A DNA stretch of 64,000 nucleotides from contig NZ_CCDL010000002.1 in NCBI RefSeq assembly GCF_000724085.1, positions 434,001 through 498,000 on the forward strand, in the 5' to 3' direction. The DNA comes from Oceanobacillus manasiensis. Its GTDB lineage: Bacteria > Bacillota > Bacilli > Bacillales > Amphibacillaceae. Of the stretch, positions 35,601 through 43,930 are shown in pieces. Each line of letters begins with the position of its first letter. Position 1 is the stretch's first letter. Under the pieces are notes generated by a model. The model saw only the letters and a program-made list of their open reading frames with translations, ran no database searches and was not told the origin of the DNA. The position numbers and the translations under genes are program-made.

Positions 35601-38393
35601 CTATTCTTCGTTGTCCCCATCATCAGAACCAGTATCACCGTCCTCGCTTTGGTCATCGGTACCATCTCCATCTTCGTCATTATCCGGGGTGTCGTCATCC
35701 TCATCATCTGACCCTTGGCCCTCGTTTTCTTCGCCGCCACTATCTTCATCGTTACCCTCGTCATTATTACCGCCATCTTCTTCCTGTGGTACAGTAACGC
35801 TTGTTGATTGGGATTCTCCCTCAACGCCTTCGTTTGCACCATTTTGGCCAATAGGTGTTACAACGATGTCATAAGTTTGGCCTGGGGTTGCACCACCAAT
35901 CTCAATACCGTTTGCCTCAACTGTTTGTGATTGATTATTAACCGTAACTTTAAAGGCTGCGGGTGGGCCATTATAATTCCACGAGACATCAATGACACCA
36001 TTATCTTCATTGTATTGAGCAGATAAACCACTTACAGGTGGAATATTTCCTTCTTCTTCTTCTTCGTCACCATCTCCAGGGATAGTAACCGAAGTTGTAG
36101 CAGCTTCACTTCGCATATCTTCATCGTTACTCGCTGCTACTACCTGAATTGTATAGGTCGTACCTGGCTCTACTTCTGATATTTCCATAGAGGTATCTTC
36201 TGTGGTAGAAAGACTTTGCATTTGCCCGTCATCTACCTGTGCACTAACTTCAAAGGAGACATCAGCTTCTTCATCATAGTTCCATGAAACTTCTATTGAG
36301 TTATTACCTTCATTGTAACTTGCAGACAACCCACTTACAGCATCAAGTTCATCAAATTTCTCCGATGTATCATCTGGTTCTGTACCCTTTACAAATAGCT
36401 CTGTCACAATTTGTGATGAAGGGGTGTATTCACTAGGTTTTGCTGCAGGGCGGGAGCCTTTTTCTACTTTCGCCTCCACAACAGAATTTGGTTTCACAAA
36501 ATCACTATTATCAACATTCTTCGATATCTCTGCCATCGTATTACTGAATAGGGCATGCGGTATTCTCGTTTGCCCATCTGGAATGGCCGATCGATTACCT
36601 TCCTCGTTTGTATAACCACCAGTCCAGACAGAAATAGTGTAATTCGTTGAGTAGCCAGTAAACCAGGAGTCGGGACTCCCTGACTCATCAGGTAAACTTG
36701 TTGTACCGGTTTTTCCTGCAACTGGTACTCCAGGTACATTAGCAGCAGTACCAGTTCCGTCTGTAATTACCGTTTTTAACATATCCGTAATCATGTAGGC
36801 AGTGTAATCTGCCATTACGGCTTCAGCTTCCGGTTTTATTTCAACCGTTCTGCCATCCGGAAATTCCACACTGGTAACAGCATATGGATCGTTATATAAT
36901 CCTTCATTTCCAAAAGCTCGGTAAGCTCCAGCCATTTGTAACGGTGTTACATTTGTTTTGCTTCCTCCAATGGCGTCACCTACCACGATAGGATCATTAG
37001 CGAACTCAATGCCTAGACCCTCCGCAAAACCTTGTGCTTTCTTATATCCAACTTCTTCTAATGTTTTAACAGCAGGAACGTTAAGAGATTGATTTAGTGC
37101 ATGTCTTGCACTCATCCAACCTGCATAGCTTCGGTTCCAGTTTCTAATTGGATTACTACCGCCATAATCAAATGGTTTATCATCGTTTATTTGATGGTAG
37201 GTGGACATTTTATTGTATTCGATCGCTGGACCGTAAGCAACAAGTGGTTTCATGGTCGAACCAGGCTGTTGACCACCTTGTATAGCAAAGTTGTAACCAG
37301 TACCATCTCCATTCCTGCTACCACCGATTGCTCGAATCGCACCATTTTTTGTGTCTAACACTGTCATTCCAGCTTGCATTTCATCATCAGGATAGGGGAT
37401 AGGGTTTTCTTCACTATCTGTAAGTAAGAACTCCACATGGTCTTGGATACTTGTATCAATGGTTGTATGAATTTTTAAACCATCTGAGTAAATATCTGCA
37501 CCATCTACTTTTTGCTCCACTTCACGCTGTACTTGTTTTAGAAAGTCCTTATAAGGAATAGAATTTTCGCTTACTCCTACTAGCATGGATGGGATATCCA
37601 CTTCTCTTGCTTCATCCGCTTCTTCTTGGGAAATCTTTCCATGGCGTACCATGAGAGTAAGCACTGTGTTCATTCGTTCTTTCGTTAATTCAGGACTTTC
37701 ATAAGGATTATAAGCAGTTGGTCTTTGCGGAAGACCTGCTAATATAGCAGCTTCTGGAAGGGTAAGCTCACTCAAATCTTTCTTACCAAAATATACTTCA
37801 GCTGCTCTTGCTACTCCATATGCATTACTACCGTAGAAAATTTTATTTAAATACATTTCCATTATTTCCTCTTTGGAGTATTCACGTTCTAATTTCAAAG
37901 CAAGCCATTGTTCTTGAACCTTTAAACTGACTTTCTTTTCAGCTGATAAAAAGGATTTTTCTACGACCTGTTGGGTAATGGTACTTGCGCCCTCTGATCC
38001 AAATCCATTTTTAAAGTTAGCTAGAACTGCTCCGCCGATACGGCGCAAATCAATACCGGAATGCTCAAAAAATCGGGCATCCTCTGTGGCTGTAACGGCA
38101 TCCACGAGCACCTTTGGTAAGTCGTCGTAACTAACTTTTGTTCTTTTCTCATCTCCTAAAGTTGCAAAAACTTCACCATTCATATCTAAAACTTGTGATG
38201 CCAGTGGATCGGAAAGTTTTGATTCATCAAGATCAGGAGCCGTAGCAATCCAATAAGCAGCTGTTGCTCCTGCTCCTAGTCCCATTATGACAAAAATAAG
38301 TAGCAATATAAGTAGGGTTTTTTTCCAAACTGGTTTTTTCTTCGCTTTTTTTTGTTTTCTTCTAGCTGTACGAGATTGGCTATTGTTGGCCAT
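35601..38393 (-). CDS. ponA: Class A penicillin-binding protein 1
   Basis: This 930-residue bifunctional peptidoglycan synthase has a basic cytoplasmic tail, a membrane anchor (about 25-48), a glycosyltransferase domain (about 75-245, catalytic glutamate E104 in TATEDARFFEH) and a transpeptidase domain (about 330-620) with STMK at 379-382, SLN at 436-438 and KTG at 561-563. Two fibronectin type III-like domains follow (about 682-782 and 783-870), then a 60-residue tail made almost only of D, E, G, N and S. Such an acidic tail fits a salt-adapted cell wall surface, but this is inference. It lies 17 bp downstream of recU. Confidence 0.96.
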   Translation of the reverse strand: MANNSQSRTARRKQKKAKKKPVWKKTLLILLLIFVIMGLGAGATAAYWIATAPDLDESKLSDPLASQVLDMNGEVFATLGDEKRTKVSYDDLPKVLVDAVTATEDARFFEHSGIDLRRIGGAVLANFKNGFGSEGASTITQQVVEKSFLSAEKKVSLKVQEQWLALKLEREYSKEEIMEMYLNKIFYGSNAYGVARAAEVYFGKKDLSELTLPEAAILAGLPQRPTAYNPYESPELTKERMNTVLTLMVRHGKISQEEADEAREVDIPSMLVGVSENSIPYKDFLKQVQREVEQKVDGADIYSDGLKIHTTIDTSIQDHVEFLLTDSEENPIPYPDDEMQAGMTVLDTKNGAIRAIGGSRNGDGTGYNFAIQGGQQPGSTMKPLVAYGPAIEYNKMSTYHQINDDKPFDYGGSNPIRNWNRSYAGWMSARHALNQSLNVPAVKTLEEVGYKKAQGFAEGLGIEFANDPIVVGDAIGGSKTNVTPLQMAGAYRAFGNEGLYNDPYAVTSVEFPDGRTVEIKPEAEAVMADYTAYMITDMLKTVITDGTGTAANVPGVPVAGKTGTTSLPDESGSPDSWFTGYSTNYTISVWTGGYTNEEGNRSAIPDGQTRIPHALFSNTMAEISKNVDNSDFVKPNSVVEAKVEKGSRPAAKPSEYTPSSQIVTELFVKGTEPDDTSEKFDELDAVSGLSASYNEGNNSIEVSWNYDEEADVSFEVSAQVDDGQMQSLSTTEDTSMEISEVEPGTTYTIQVVAASNDEDMRSEAATTSVTIPGDGDEEEEEGNIPPVSGLSAQYNEDNGVIDVSWNYNGPPAAFKVTVNNQSQTVEANGIEIGGATPGQTYDIVVTPIGQNGANEGVEGESQSTSVTVPQEEDGGNNDEGNDEDSGGEENEGQGSDDEDDDTPDNDEDGDGTDDQSEDGDTGSDDGDNEE

Positions 38394-38410
38394 AACTCAT
38401 TCCTCCGTCT

Positions 38411-39007
38411 CTAATAATAAAGCTTATCTATGATAGCTAAATAATCAATTCTTGCCTTGTATTGGAAGGGGATAATATAGCCCTCCTGACATATCTGTTC
38501 ATAACTAATTGACTTTCTTCCGCCTTTTAATTTGTCGTCCCAGTGCTTGAAAAGTTTCTCTGCTGGTAACAAATATGTTTGTTGATATACAGTAAATCGG
38601 ATCAATAAGAAGCAAATACCACCATGCTCCACAACGGAACGCATATGAGCTACCTGATGGTTATGAATATTAGCTAATGGAAATAAGGTTTTGTTTTTCG
38701 TTTCCTTTGCTTCAAAATCTATATATTTATTTCTGTACACTCCATTATAATCAGTGGTTGAAGCCTGTTTGAAATATGCTTCTGTTATTACAGCAGCACT
38801 CCTTTTTGGGTAATTCACTTTTACAATTTGTAAAGGTGTAGGTTTCTTATGGATAATTGCCATGTTCATATCAAGGTAATAACGGTTGGTATCATTAATA
38901 TCTTCTTCTAGTGTCATTCCTCTGTTACTAAAAGCTTGGTTCGCTGCACCACGCCTGTCTGGGGCAGCTTTTCCTGACGTCCCTTTTTTTCCATTGGGGT
39001 AGTTCAT
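38411..39007 (-). CDS. recU: Holliday junction resolvase RecU
   Basis: This 198-residue nuclease cuts four-way DNA junctions and modulates RecA. It starts MNYPNGKKGTSGKAAPDRRG and has the nuclease-fold segment NKYIDFEAKETKNKTLFPL with the conserved D, E and K, followed by HNHQVAHM. The start follows AAGGAGG. RecU and PonA form the recU-ponA pair found in Bacillus, Staphylococcus and relatives, which links recombination to wall growth and chromosome segregation. Confidence 0.95.
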   Translation of the reverse strand: MNYPNGKKGTSGKAAPDRRGAANQAFSNRGMTLEEDINDTNRYYLDMNMAIIHKKPTPLQIVKVNYPKRSAAVITEAYFKQASTTDYNGVYRNKYIDFEAKETKNKTLFPLANIHNHQVAHMRSVVEHGGICFLLIRFTVYQQTYLLPAEKLFKHWDDKLKGGRKSISYEQICQEGYIIPFQYKARIDYLAIIDKLYY

Positions 39008-39127
39008 TGATAATATCCTCCTTGCATATTACAGTATCATATCAAATATAAGCGAAAATGATAACTTTAAAATGCATCATTTGGATGAGAAAGAGACAAA
39101 ATAAAGAAAACGAAAGCAGGATCATCC

Positions 39128-40090
39128 ATGTATGGAAAAGAATCGTTGGATTCATATATCCATTATATAATAAACACTACAAATAAGCATAATAAAGACA
39201 ATATAACACGGACAAAGGCCTACTTGAACTTTTATATGGATTGCCCAGAGATTAAGTGGGCATTCCTGGCGAGCATGGTTTCTAGAAATGCTGGCTGGAA
39301 TATGACCGATCTCCATTTACCACCTTTTAAAAAAATGTTGGGGAGAGAAGAGAGAAACCAGTTATTCATGACATATGAGAGAGCAAATTGGCTAATATTC
39401 TCAGATGCATTTCCTCAGTTGTTAGTTTATAAACTCTCAAAACAAATAGGAAAACCAATGTTTCATTTACTGAAATGGTTACATGTATCTAAATTTATGG
39501 TGAACCAATGGAAGCTATTTTGGAAAAGGCAGGAACAAAATAGGCTTATGCTTTCCCTTATTATAAATGAACAAAATGTTATCCAGGGACCTGTGGTGAA
39601 ACATACGTACTTTCAGTATCATGTTTTTAAACAACTTCCATACATGATGCAGAATTTTTTACGTTTGAATGCTGTATTATTGCCAACTAGTAATACAGAA
39701 ATATATGGAGCATCAGTTCAGGGATTCACAAATATAACAAAACGGATCAGGCTAGGAGTCCAACTAGCTAATATACTCTATACCCCGAATGTCTATGATA
39801 AATTCTTGTTATTTGCTAAAACCCAGGAACATACTGGTTCACGTAAAGATTATGAAACCTTTTTTGATTCCCATTATTCGCATGCTCCCATCCTACGTGT
39901 ACTCTACCCAGTTATTAAACATCAAGATAATATTCGGGAAGATTGGTGGAAGATAGGGGGTGTGCCATCTAAATGGTGGCATGAACCAAAAGTTACTGCT
40001 TTAGAGGATATGAAGAAAACGTATTACAGAAAACGAGATTTATTATATGGCTATTATTATATGAAGTATGCAATTAAACCCGACTGGTAA
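39128..40090 (+). CDS. yppC: DUF2515 protein YppC
   Basis: This 320-residue protein is divergent to recU, as YppC is in B. subtilis. It carries segments typical of the family: RTKAYLNFYMDCPEIKWAFL, ASMVSRNAGWNMTDL and EHTGSRKDYETFF. It is rich in aromatic and basic residues and shows no clear membrane segment. No catalytic motif is recognised. Function unknown. The upstream 120 bp contain the divergent recU and yppC promoters, which I cannot place with confidence. Confidence 0.8.
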   Translation: MYGKESLDSYIHYIINTTNKHNKDNITRTKAYLNFYMDCPEIKWAFLASMVSRNAGWNMTDLHLPPFKKMLGREERNQLFMTYERANWLIFSDAFPQLLVYKLSKQIGKPMFHLLKWLHVSKFMVNQWKLFWKRQEQNRLMLSLIINEQNVIQGPVVKHTYFQYHVFKQLPYMMQNFLRLNAVLLPTSNTEIYGASVQGFTNITKRIRLGVQLANILYTPNVYDKFLLFAKTQEHTGSRKDYETFFDSHYSHAPILRVLYPVIKHQDNIREDWWKIGGVPSKWWHEPKVTALEDMKKTYYRKRDLLYGYYYMKYAIKPDW

Positions 40091-40111
40091 GAATTCTCCC
40101 AGTCGGGTTTA
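40076..40111 (+). terminator. Terminator at the yppC stop
   Basis: The 12-bp stem AAACCCGACTGG / CCAGTCGGGTTT (40076-40087 with 40099-40110) spans the last codons of yppC. The T tract is short, so termination may be incomplete. Confidence 0.65.
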
Positions 40112-40269
40112 ATGGTGTTTATCCCAGAGCCACCGTCCGTAAGACTCCCACTTCAAAGCATGAAGGGAAACCGTAGTTTTGAGTGGGAGTCAACGGACGC
40201 TAACACCCCGATTCGTTCAACTAACAATCAGTGGGGGATGAAAGAAAACCCCCACTGATTGAAGTTTCA
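40112..40269 (+). mobile_element. Structured IS200/IS605-like right-end relic (element A)
   Basis: Three nested features stand out. First, a long hairpin pairs CGTCCGT (40134-40140) with ACGGACG (40193-40199) and ACTCCCACT (40144-40152) with AGTGGGAGT (40182-40190). Second, a hairpin pairs AATCAGTGGGGG with CCCCCACTGATT, ending at 40260. Third, the 19-nt terminus CCCACTGATTGAAGTTTCA (40251-40269) recurs in opposite orientation at 52920-52938. A 48-codon frame (40112-40258) stays open and stops inside the last hairpin, as tnpB genes do where the omega RNA overlaps their 3' end. I infer a remnant right end of a TnpB element; no transposase body is present. Confidence 0.45.
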
Positions 40270-40271
40270 CT

Positions 40272-40373
40272 TTATGTGGAAGGACGGTTAGGACCTTGCA
40301 GCTTTTTATCCCCCGTTTTAAGGGAGTGTGATTTTTCACTTTCTGCTTTTTGCTTTTGCTTTTTCTTATTCAT
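40272..40373 (-). CDS. sspM: Small acid-soluble spore protein M
   Basis: This 33-residue protein starts MNKKKQKQKAESEKSHSLKT and ends DKKLQGPNRPST. The C-terminal motif DKKL(G/Q)GPNRPST is that of B. subtilis SspM, a minor spore-core protein made in the forespore. AAAGGAGGG precedes the ATG. It is very rich in lysine. The stop codon is 2 bp from the end of element A, so insertion of that element may have replaced the native 3' region. In B. subtilis sspM also lies in the ypp cluster. Confidence 0.85.
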   Translation of the reverse strand: MNKKKQKQKAESEKSHSLKTGDKKLQGPNRPST

Positions 40374-40529
40374 CTTTATCCCTCCTTTGCATCTTAGTTT
40401 GTCTCATTATCGCTAAAAGATAAGTAATTTCACTTGTTTTGTTACCTTCTTTCTAGTTTTGTCGAACAGGCAGGACACTTTAGTTTAAGAGCGAATAATA
40501 CAAATACCAAAGGAGAGAGGTGTGTTTAG

Positions 40530-40739
40530 ATGGGCCTAGCGATTAAGTACGTTGACAATAAATTTAACGGAGTAGAAAAGAAAATTGTGGAAATAAAGTT
40601 ACAGGGTCTTGCTGACCAAGTTAGAAGGATGGATCAAAGAATAACAACACGTGTAGATCGGTCAATTTGCGAAGACTTTGAAACACAGCAGCTTGCAATC
40701 AGTTATAGCCGTTCATCCATTAGAGGAGCGTTTAGGTAA
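40530..40739 (+). CDS. Hypothetical 69-residue protein
   Basis: I do not recognise this protein. It begins MGLAIKYVDNKFNGVEKKIV with AAAGGAGAGAGG upstream and is followed by yppE. The middle (KLQGLADQVRRMDQRITTRV) could form an amphipathic or coiled-coil helix, and the tail is rich in serine and arginine with no membrane segment. Its size and place suggest one of the small ypp genes of Bacillus, but sequence does not let me say which. The strong ribosome-binding site is the main evidence that it is real. Confidence 0.55.
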   Translation: MGLAIKYVDNKFNGVEKKIVEIKLQGLADQVRRMDQRITTRVDRSICEDFETQQLAISYSRSSIRGAFR

Positions 40740-40816
40740 AGTGGCAGGTGCAATTTATCTAAATAGATGATAAAGTATTGATGAAGAGTTATGAAGCTAA
40801 AAGGCGGTTTTTTAAT

Positions 40817-41173
40817 ATGGAATTACTTAAACAGACAGAAAGATTACAACAATATCTAACATCATTGAGAGACAAATTTGAACAAAGTGAACCACCTGAG
40901 AATAAAAAAGATAGAGAATTTTTCATTCTAGTTAAAGAGGAAACAAAACCTATTTATGAACTTCTTAACAAGTGGGAGGAACATGCATTACATGCTGTGA
41001 AGAATAGGGAAGTACAAGTACACCCGCACCAGGTTTCTTCCACTAGAGAAAATATGGAATTATTACTTATGCATAGCTACTATATTGATGCGAGACGTAA
41101 ACGGTATATGGAACTATACAAATCTATCCTATATGTATTGGACCAAATTCATCATGAACTAAGTCAGTCATAG
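40817..41173 (+). CDS. yppE: YppE-like protein (DUF1798)
   Basis: This 118-residue helical protein starts MELLKQTERLQQYLTSLRDK and contains KWEEHALHAVKN and, near the end, RRKRYMELYKSILYVLDQI. These segments and the position resemble B. subtilis YppE, a small four-helix protein of unknown role. The ATG at 40817 follows AAAAGGCGG by 9 nt; an upstream in-frame ATG at 40781 and TTG at 40778 lack a ribosome-binding site. No membrane helix. Identity is moderate because it relies on remembered family pattern. Confidence 0.7.
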   Translation: MELLKQTERLQQYLTSLRDKFEQSEPPENKKDREFFILVKEETKPIYELLNKWEEHALHAVKNREVQVHPHQVSSTRENMELLLMHSYYIDARRKRYMELYKSILYVLDQIHHELSQS

Positions 41174-41227
41174 TTAAATTTCTGTACCGTTTTACATATA
41201 TTAGAACTTATCACAGGGGGCTACAAT

Positions 41228-41626
41228 ATGACAAAAGATCAATTGATTGAAGAAGCATTACAGATGAGAGAAAAAGCGTATATCCCTTATTCTTCTTTTC
41301 CGGTAGGTGCTGCCTTGTTAACTAAATCTGGCAAACTATATACGGGTTGTAACATTGAAAATGCTGCATATCCTGTTACATGTTGTGCTGAAAGGGTTGC
41401 TATATTTAAAGCTATTTCAGAAGGAGAAAGAGATTTCGCAGAGATGGCTGTTGCAGCAGACATGAAGCGACCAGTACCTCCGTGTGGATCATGTAGACAG
41501 GTAATGAGTGAATTTTTTGATAGTGAGATGGTTATCCACTTGACGAATAATGAGAAAATGGTTAAAACTGTAACGATGGAAGAACTACTTCCATTCTCAT
41601 TCCAACAAGCTGATATGGATAAGTAA
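41228..41626 (+). CDS. cdd: Cytidine deaminase
   Basis: This 132-residue zinc enzyme deaminates cytidine and deoxycytidine in pyrimidine salvage. Zinc ligands are C53 (in CCAER, with catalytic E55) and C86 and C89 (in PPCGSC). The substrate segment is YSSFPVGAALL and CNIENAAYP. It is the short tetrameric type. CACAGGGGG precedes the ATG. In B. subtilis cdd is next to era, far from gpsB, so its place between yppE and gpsB is a rearrangement. Confidence 0.95.
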   Translation: MTKDQLIEEALQMREKAYIPYSSFPVGAALLTKSGKLYTGCNIENAAYPVTCCAERVAIFKAISEGERDFAEMAVAADMKRPVPPCGSCRQVMSEFFDSEMVIHLTNNEKMVKTVTMEELLPFSFQQADMDK

Positions 41627-41831
41627 ATGTCATCACTTAAATAAACTACTTAAAGGAGGGGGCTGATTTTTCAGGTTCCTTTTTTAGTGGTAAACTGGTA
41701 CCATAAAGACACGAAACAATTAATTTGTTTTTAGATGTATAAAATAAGTTTCGGATAAATAGACTTTACATTGACAATAAGTTTGTGTTTTGATTATAAA
41801 ACAAGCATGTAAATAGGATGAGGTGATGAAA

Positions 41832-42146
41832 TTGAGTTTAAATCAAGTTCAATTTAGTGGGAAAGACATACTTGAAAAAGAATTCAAGACGGGGATGCGA
41901 GGGTATAATCAAGAAGAAGTGGACGAGTTCCTAGATAAGATTATTCAAGATTATGATTTATTGAAACAAGAAATTGATCGCCTTCAACAAGAAAATGAAC
42001 GACTAAAGAAAACAAGTTCCGATCATACTAGAACCAGATCTGCTCAACCAGCTCCACAAATGAATTATGATGTATTAAAGAGATTATCAAACCTCGAAAA
42101 AGCCGTATTTGGGAAAAAGTTTGCTGATACGGAGAACGAAGGTTAA
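41832..42146 (+). CDS. gpsB: Cell division regulator GpsB
   Basis: This 104-residue DivIVA-like protein shuttles between side wall and septum and controls PBP1 (PonA, also in this window). The N-terminal domain has KDILEKEFKTGMRGYNQEEV and DEFLDKIIQDY, followed by a coiled coil (about 33-62) and the C-terminal LKRLSNLEKAVFGKKF. TTG at 41832 is chosen because it gives the family N-terminus and lies about 5 nt after GAGGTGAT. The in-frame GTG (41823) and ATG (41826) fall inside that site. The ypsA gene that precedes gpsB in B. subtilis is absent. Confidence 0.92.
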   Translation: MSLNQVQFSGKDILEKEFKTGMRGYNQEEVDEFLDKIIQDYDLLKQEIDRLQQENERLKKTSSDHTRTRSAQPAPQMNYDVLKRLSNLEKAVFGKKFADTENEG

Positions 42147-42159
42147 ATAAAAGTATTTC

Positions 42160-42188
42160 TTGTCGAAATAACAAATTAATGGTATAAT
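42160..42188 (+). promoter_or_regulatory. Sigma-A promoter of rnpB
   Basis: TTGTCG (42160-42165) and a perfect TATAAT (42183-42188) are exactly 17 bp apart. Transcription should start near 42195, at the first stem of the RNase P RNA. Confidence 0.8.
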
Positions 42189-42196
42189 GTTAGAAC

Positions 42197-42597
42197 TGAA
42201 TATAAATACTCATGTAATCGCTGCATGCTACATGCAGAGGAAAGTCCATGCTCACACAAACTGAGATGTTTGTAGTGTTCGTGCTTGACGAATTCATAAG
42301 TCAAGGTAACCATCATGGTTAACGGCAGGTCGTATTCCTAAGTCTTCGGATATGGGATACATACCTTGAAAGTGCCACAGTGACGTAGCTGAATAGGAAA
42401 CTGTTCAGGTGGAACGAGGTAAACCCCACGAGTGAGCAACCCAAATTTTGGTAGGGGCATCCTTCAGTAGGGAAATGAACCGAAGTAGGGACAAGTTATA
42501 TACTTGTAGATAGATGATTACAACCAATGTACAAGGCTGACCACCGTTTGTAGTACGTTGGATACAGAACATGGCTTATCGAGTATTTATGGGTCCA
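42197..42597 (+). ncRNA. rnpB: RNase P RNA, bacterial type B
   Basis: This RNA is the catalytic subunit of RNase P, which trims tRNA 5' ends. The P1 stem pairs ATAAATACTC (42202-42211) with GAGTATTTAT (42581-42590). The universal P4 halves are present: GAGGAAAGTCCATGCTC near 42236-42253 and ACAGAACATGGCTTA near 42564-42578. The segment GTAAACCCCACGAGTGAGCAA is also standard, as is the position after gpsB. The lack of the A-type arrangement and the Bacillus context indicate type B. Ends are approximate to about 5 nt. Its promoter and terminator are both visible. Confidence 0.95.
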
Positions 42598-42611
42598 TCA
42601 TAAAACAAATG

Positions 42612-42652
42612 AAACCTTGCTTACAGAAAAAACTGTTAGCAAGGTTTTTTAT
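42612..42652 (+). terminator. Terminator of rnpB
   Basis: The stem AAACCTTGCTTACAG / CTGTTAGCAAGGTTT (about 42612-42625 with 42632-42645) is followed by TTTATTT. It has one central mismatch. Confidence 0.85.
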
Positions 42653-42790
42653 TTGGCTCACTTGAAATCCTTCGACAAGGACACCATGCCGAAGAAAGCA
42701 GTTTCACGTAATAGATATGAATTCATCTTTTACAAACGATTGTGATAAACTATAAAAGAATTAATTTCGAGATATGAAAGGATACATTAC

Positions 42791-43930
42791 ATGCAGAATG
42801 TTACATTAATTGCAACGGCAGCAATGGGACTTGAATCAATTGTTGCGAATGAAGTAAAAAGCCTGGGGTATGAGGTGCAAGTAGAGAATGGCCGTGTCAT
42901 TTTTGAAGCCCCGGTTTCCGCTATTCCACGGTGTAACCTATGGCTTAGAACAGCTGATAGGGTCCGATTACTTATAGGAAGATTTAAGGCCTCCACGTTT
43001 GATGAATTATTTGAAGCGACAAAAGCCTTGCCATGGGAATACTATATTTCTGAAGAAGGACAGTTTCCGGTATCAGGGAAATCAGTTCAATCAAAATTAT
43101 TTAGCGTTCCAGACTGTCAGGCGATAACTAAAAAGGCAATTGCTGAACGACTTAAGCTTAAACATGGTGTTGCATCTAAAATGCCAGAGACGGGGGCTCT
43201 TTACAAGGTTGAAGTTTCCCTACTAAAGGATGAAGCAATGTTAACCATTGATACATCTGGTGTAGGTCTCCATAAAAGAGGGTACAGAGTTGGCCAGGGA
43301 GAGGCACCGCTTAAGGAAACGATGGCAGCAGCACTAGTACTATTAACAAATTGGAAACCCGAGAACCCATTAATTGATCCATTCTGTGGTTCAGGTACCA
43401 TCCCGATTGAAGCAGCTATGATTGGTCAAAACATAGCTCCAGGTTTTAATAGAGAGTTTGCTTCAGAAGGTTGGTCCTTAATTAAGTCGAAGTATTGGGA
43501 AAAGGCTTTTGAAGAAGCGGAAGATAAGGCTAACTATGATCAAAAATTAGATATAACAGGCTCTGATATTGATCATAAATTAATCCGAATTTCTGCGGAT
43601 AATGCAATGGAAGCAGGTTTTGGTGATTTAATCTCATGGAAACAAATGCAAGTAAAGGACCTAACTATAAAAAAAGAAAACGGTTATATTATAGGCAATC
43701 CACCATACGGCCAACGGCTTAGTGATAAAGATGCTGTTGCAAAAATCTATAAAGACTTTGGGTCTGTTATGCAAGACCATCCGAGCTGGAGTGTTTATAT
43801 CCTAACTGCTTTTGAACAATTTGAAAAACAGTACGGACTAGCTGCTACTAAAAAAAGGAAGCTGTTCAACGGTTTTATTAAAACAGACTATTACCAATAC
43901 TTTGGAAAGAAGAACAAGGGGGAGAAGTAA
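42791..43930 (+). CDS. ypsC: THUMP-domain RNA guanine methyltransferase YpsC
   Basis: This 379-residue SAM-dependent methyltransferase resembles the N-terminal half of E. coli RlmL (23S rRNA m2G). A THUMP RNA-binding domain (residues 50-160) follows the N-terminal ferredoxin-like part (LIATAAMGLESIVANEVKSL). The catalytic Rossmann domain carries NPLIDPFCGSGTIPIEAAMI, a GSDIDHKLIRISADNA segment and the NPPYGQRL catalytic motif. The 23S target is inferred from RlmL. It lies directly against ypwA, whose start follows its stop codon with no gap. Confidence 0.9.
   Translation: MQNVTLIATAAMGLESIVANEVKSLGYEVQVENGRVIFEAPVSAIPRCNLWLRTADRVRLLIGRFKASTFDELFEATKALPWEYYISEEGQFPVSGKSVQSKLFSVPDCQAITKKAIAERLKLKHGVASKMPETGALYKVEVSLLKDEAMLTIDTSGVGLHKRGYRVGQGEAPLKETMAAALVLLTNWKPENPLIDPFCGSGTIPIEAAMIGQNIAPGFNREFASEGWSLIKSKYWEKAFEEAEDKANYDQKLDITGSDIDHKLIRISADNAMEAGFGDLISWKQMQVKDLTIKKENGYIIGNPPYGQRLSDKDAVAKIYKDFGSVMQDHPSWSVYILTAFEQFEKQYGLAATKKRKLFNGFIKTDYYQYFGKKNKGEK

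Noticed and set aside
35611-35874. Serine/proline-rich open frame opposite the ponA tail
   Set aside because: It is the complement of the acidic repetitive tail of ponA, with no ribosome-binding site; composition explains it.
40231-40416. Plus-strand frame across sspM
   Set aside because: It is antisense to sspM, which has a diagnostic C-terminus and a perfect ribosome-binding site.
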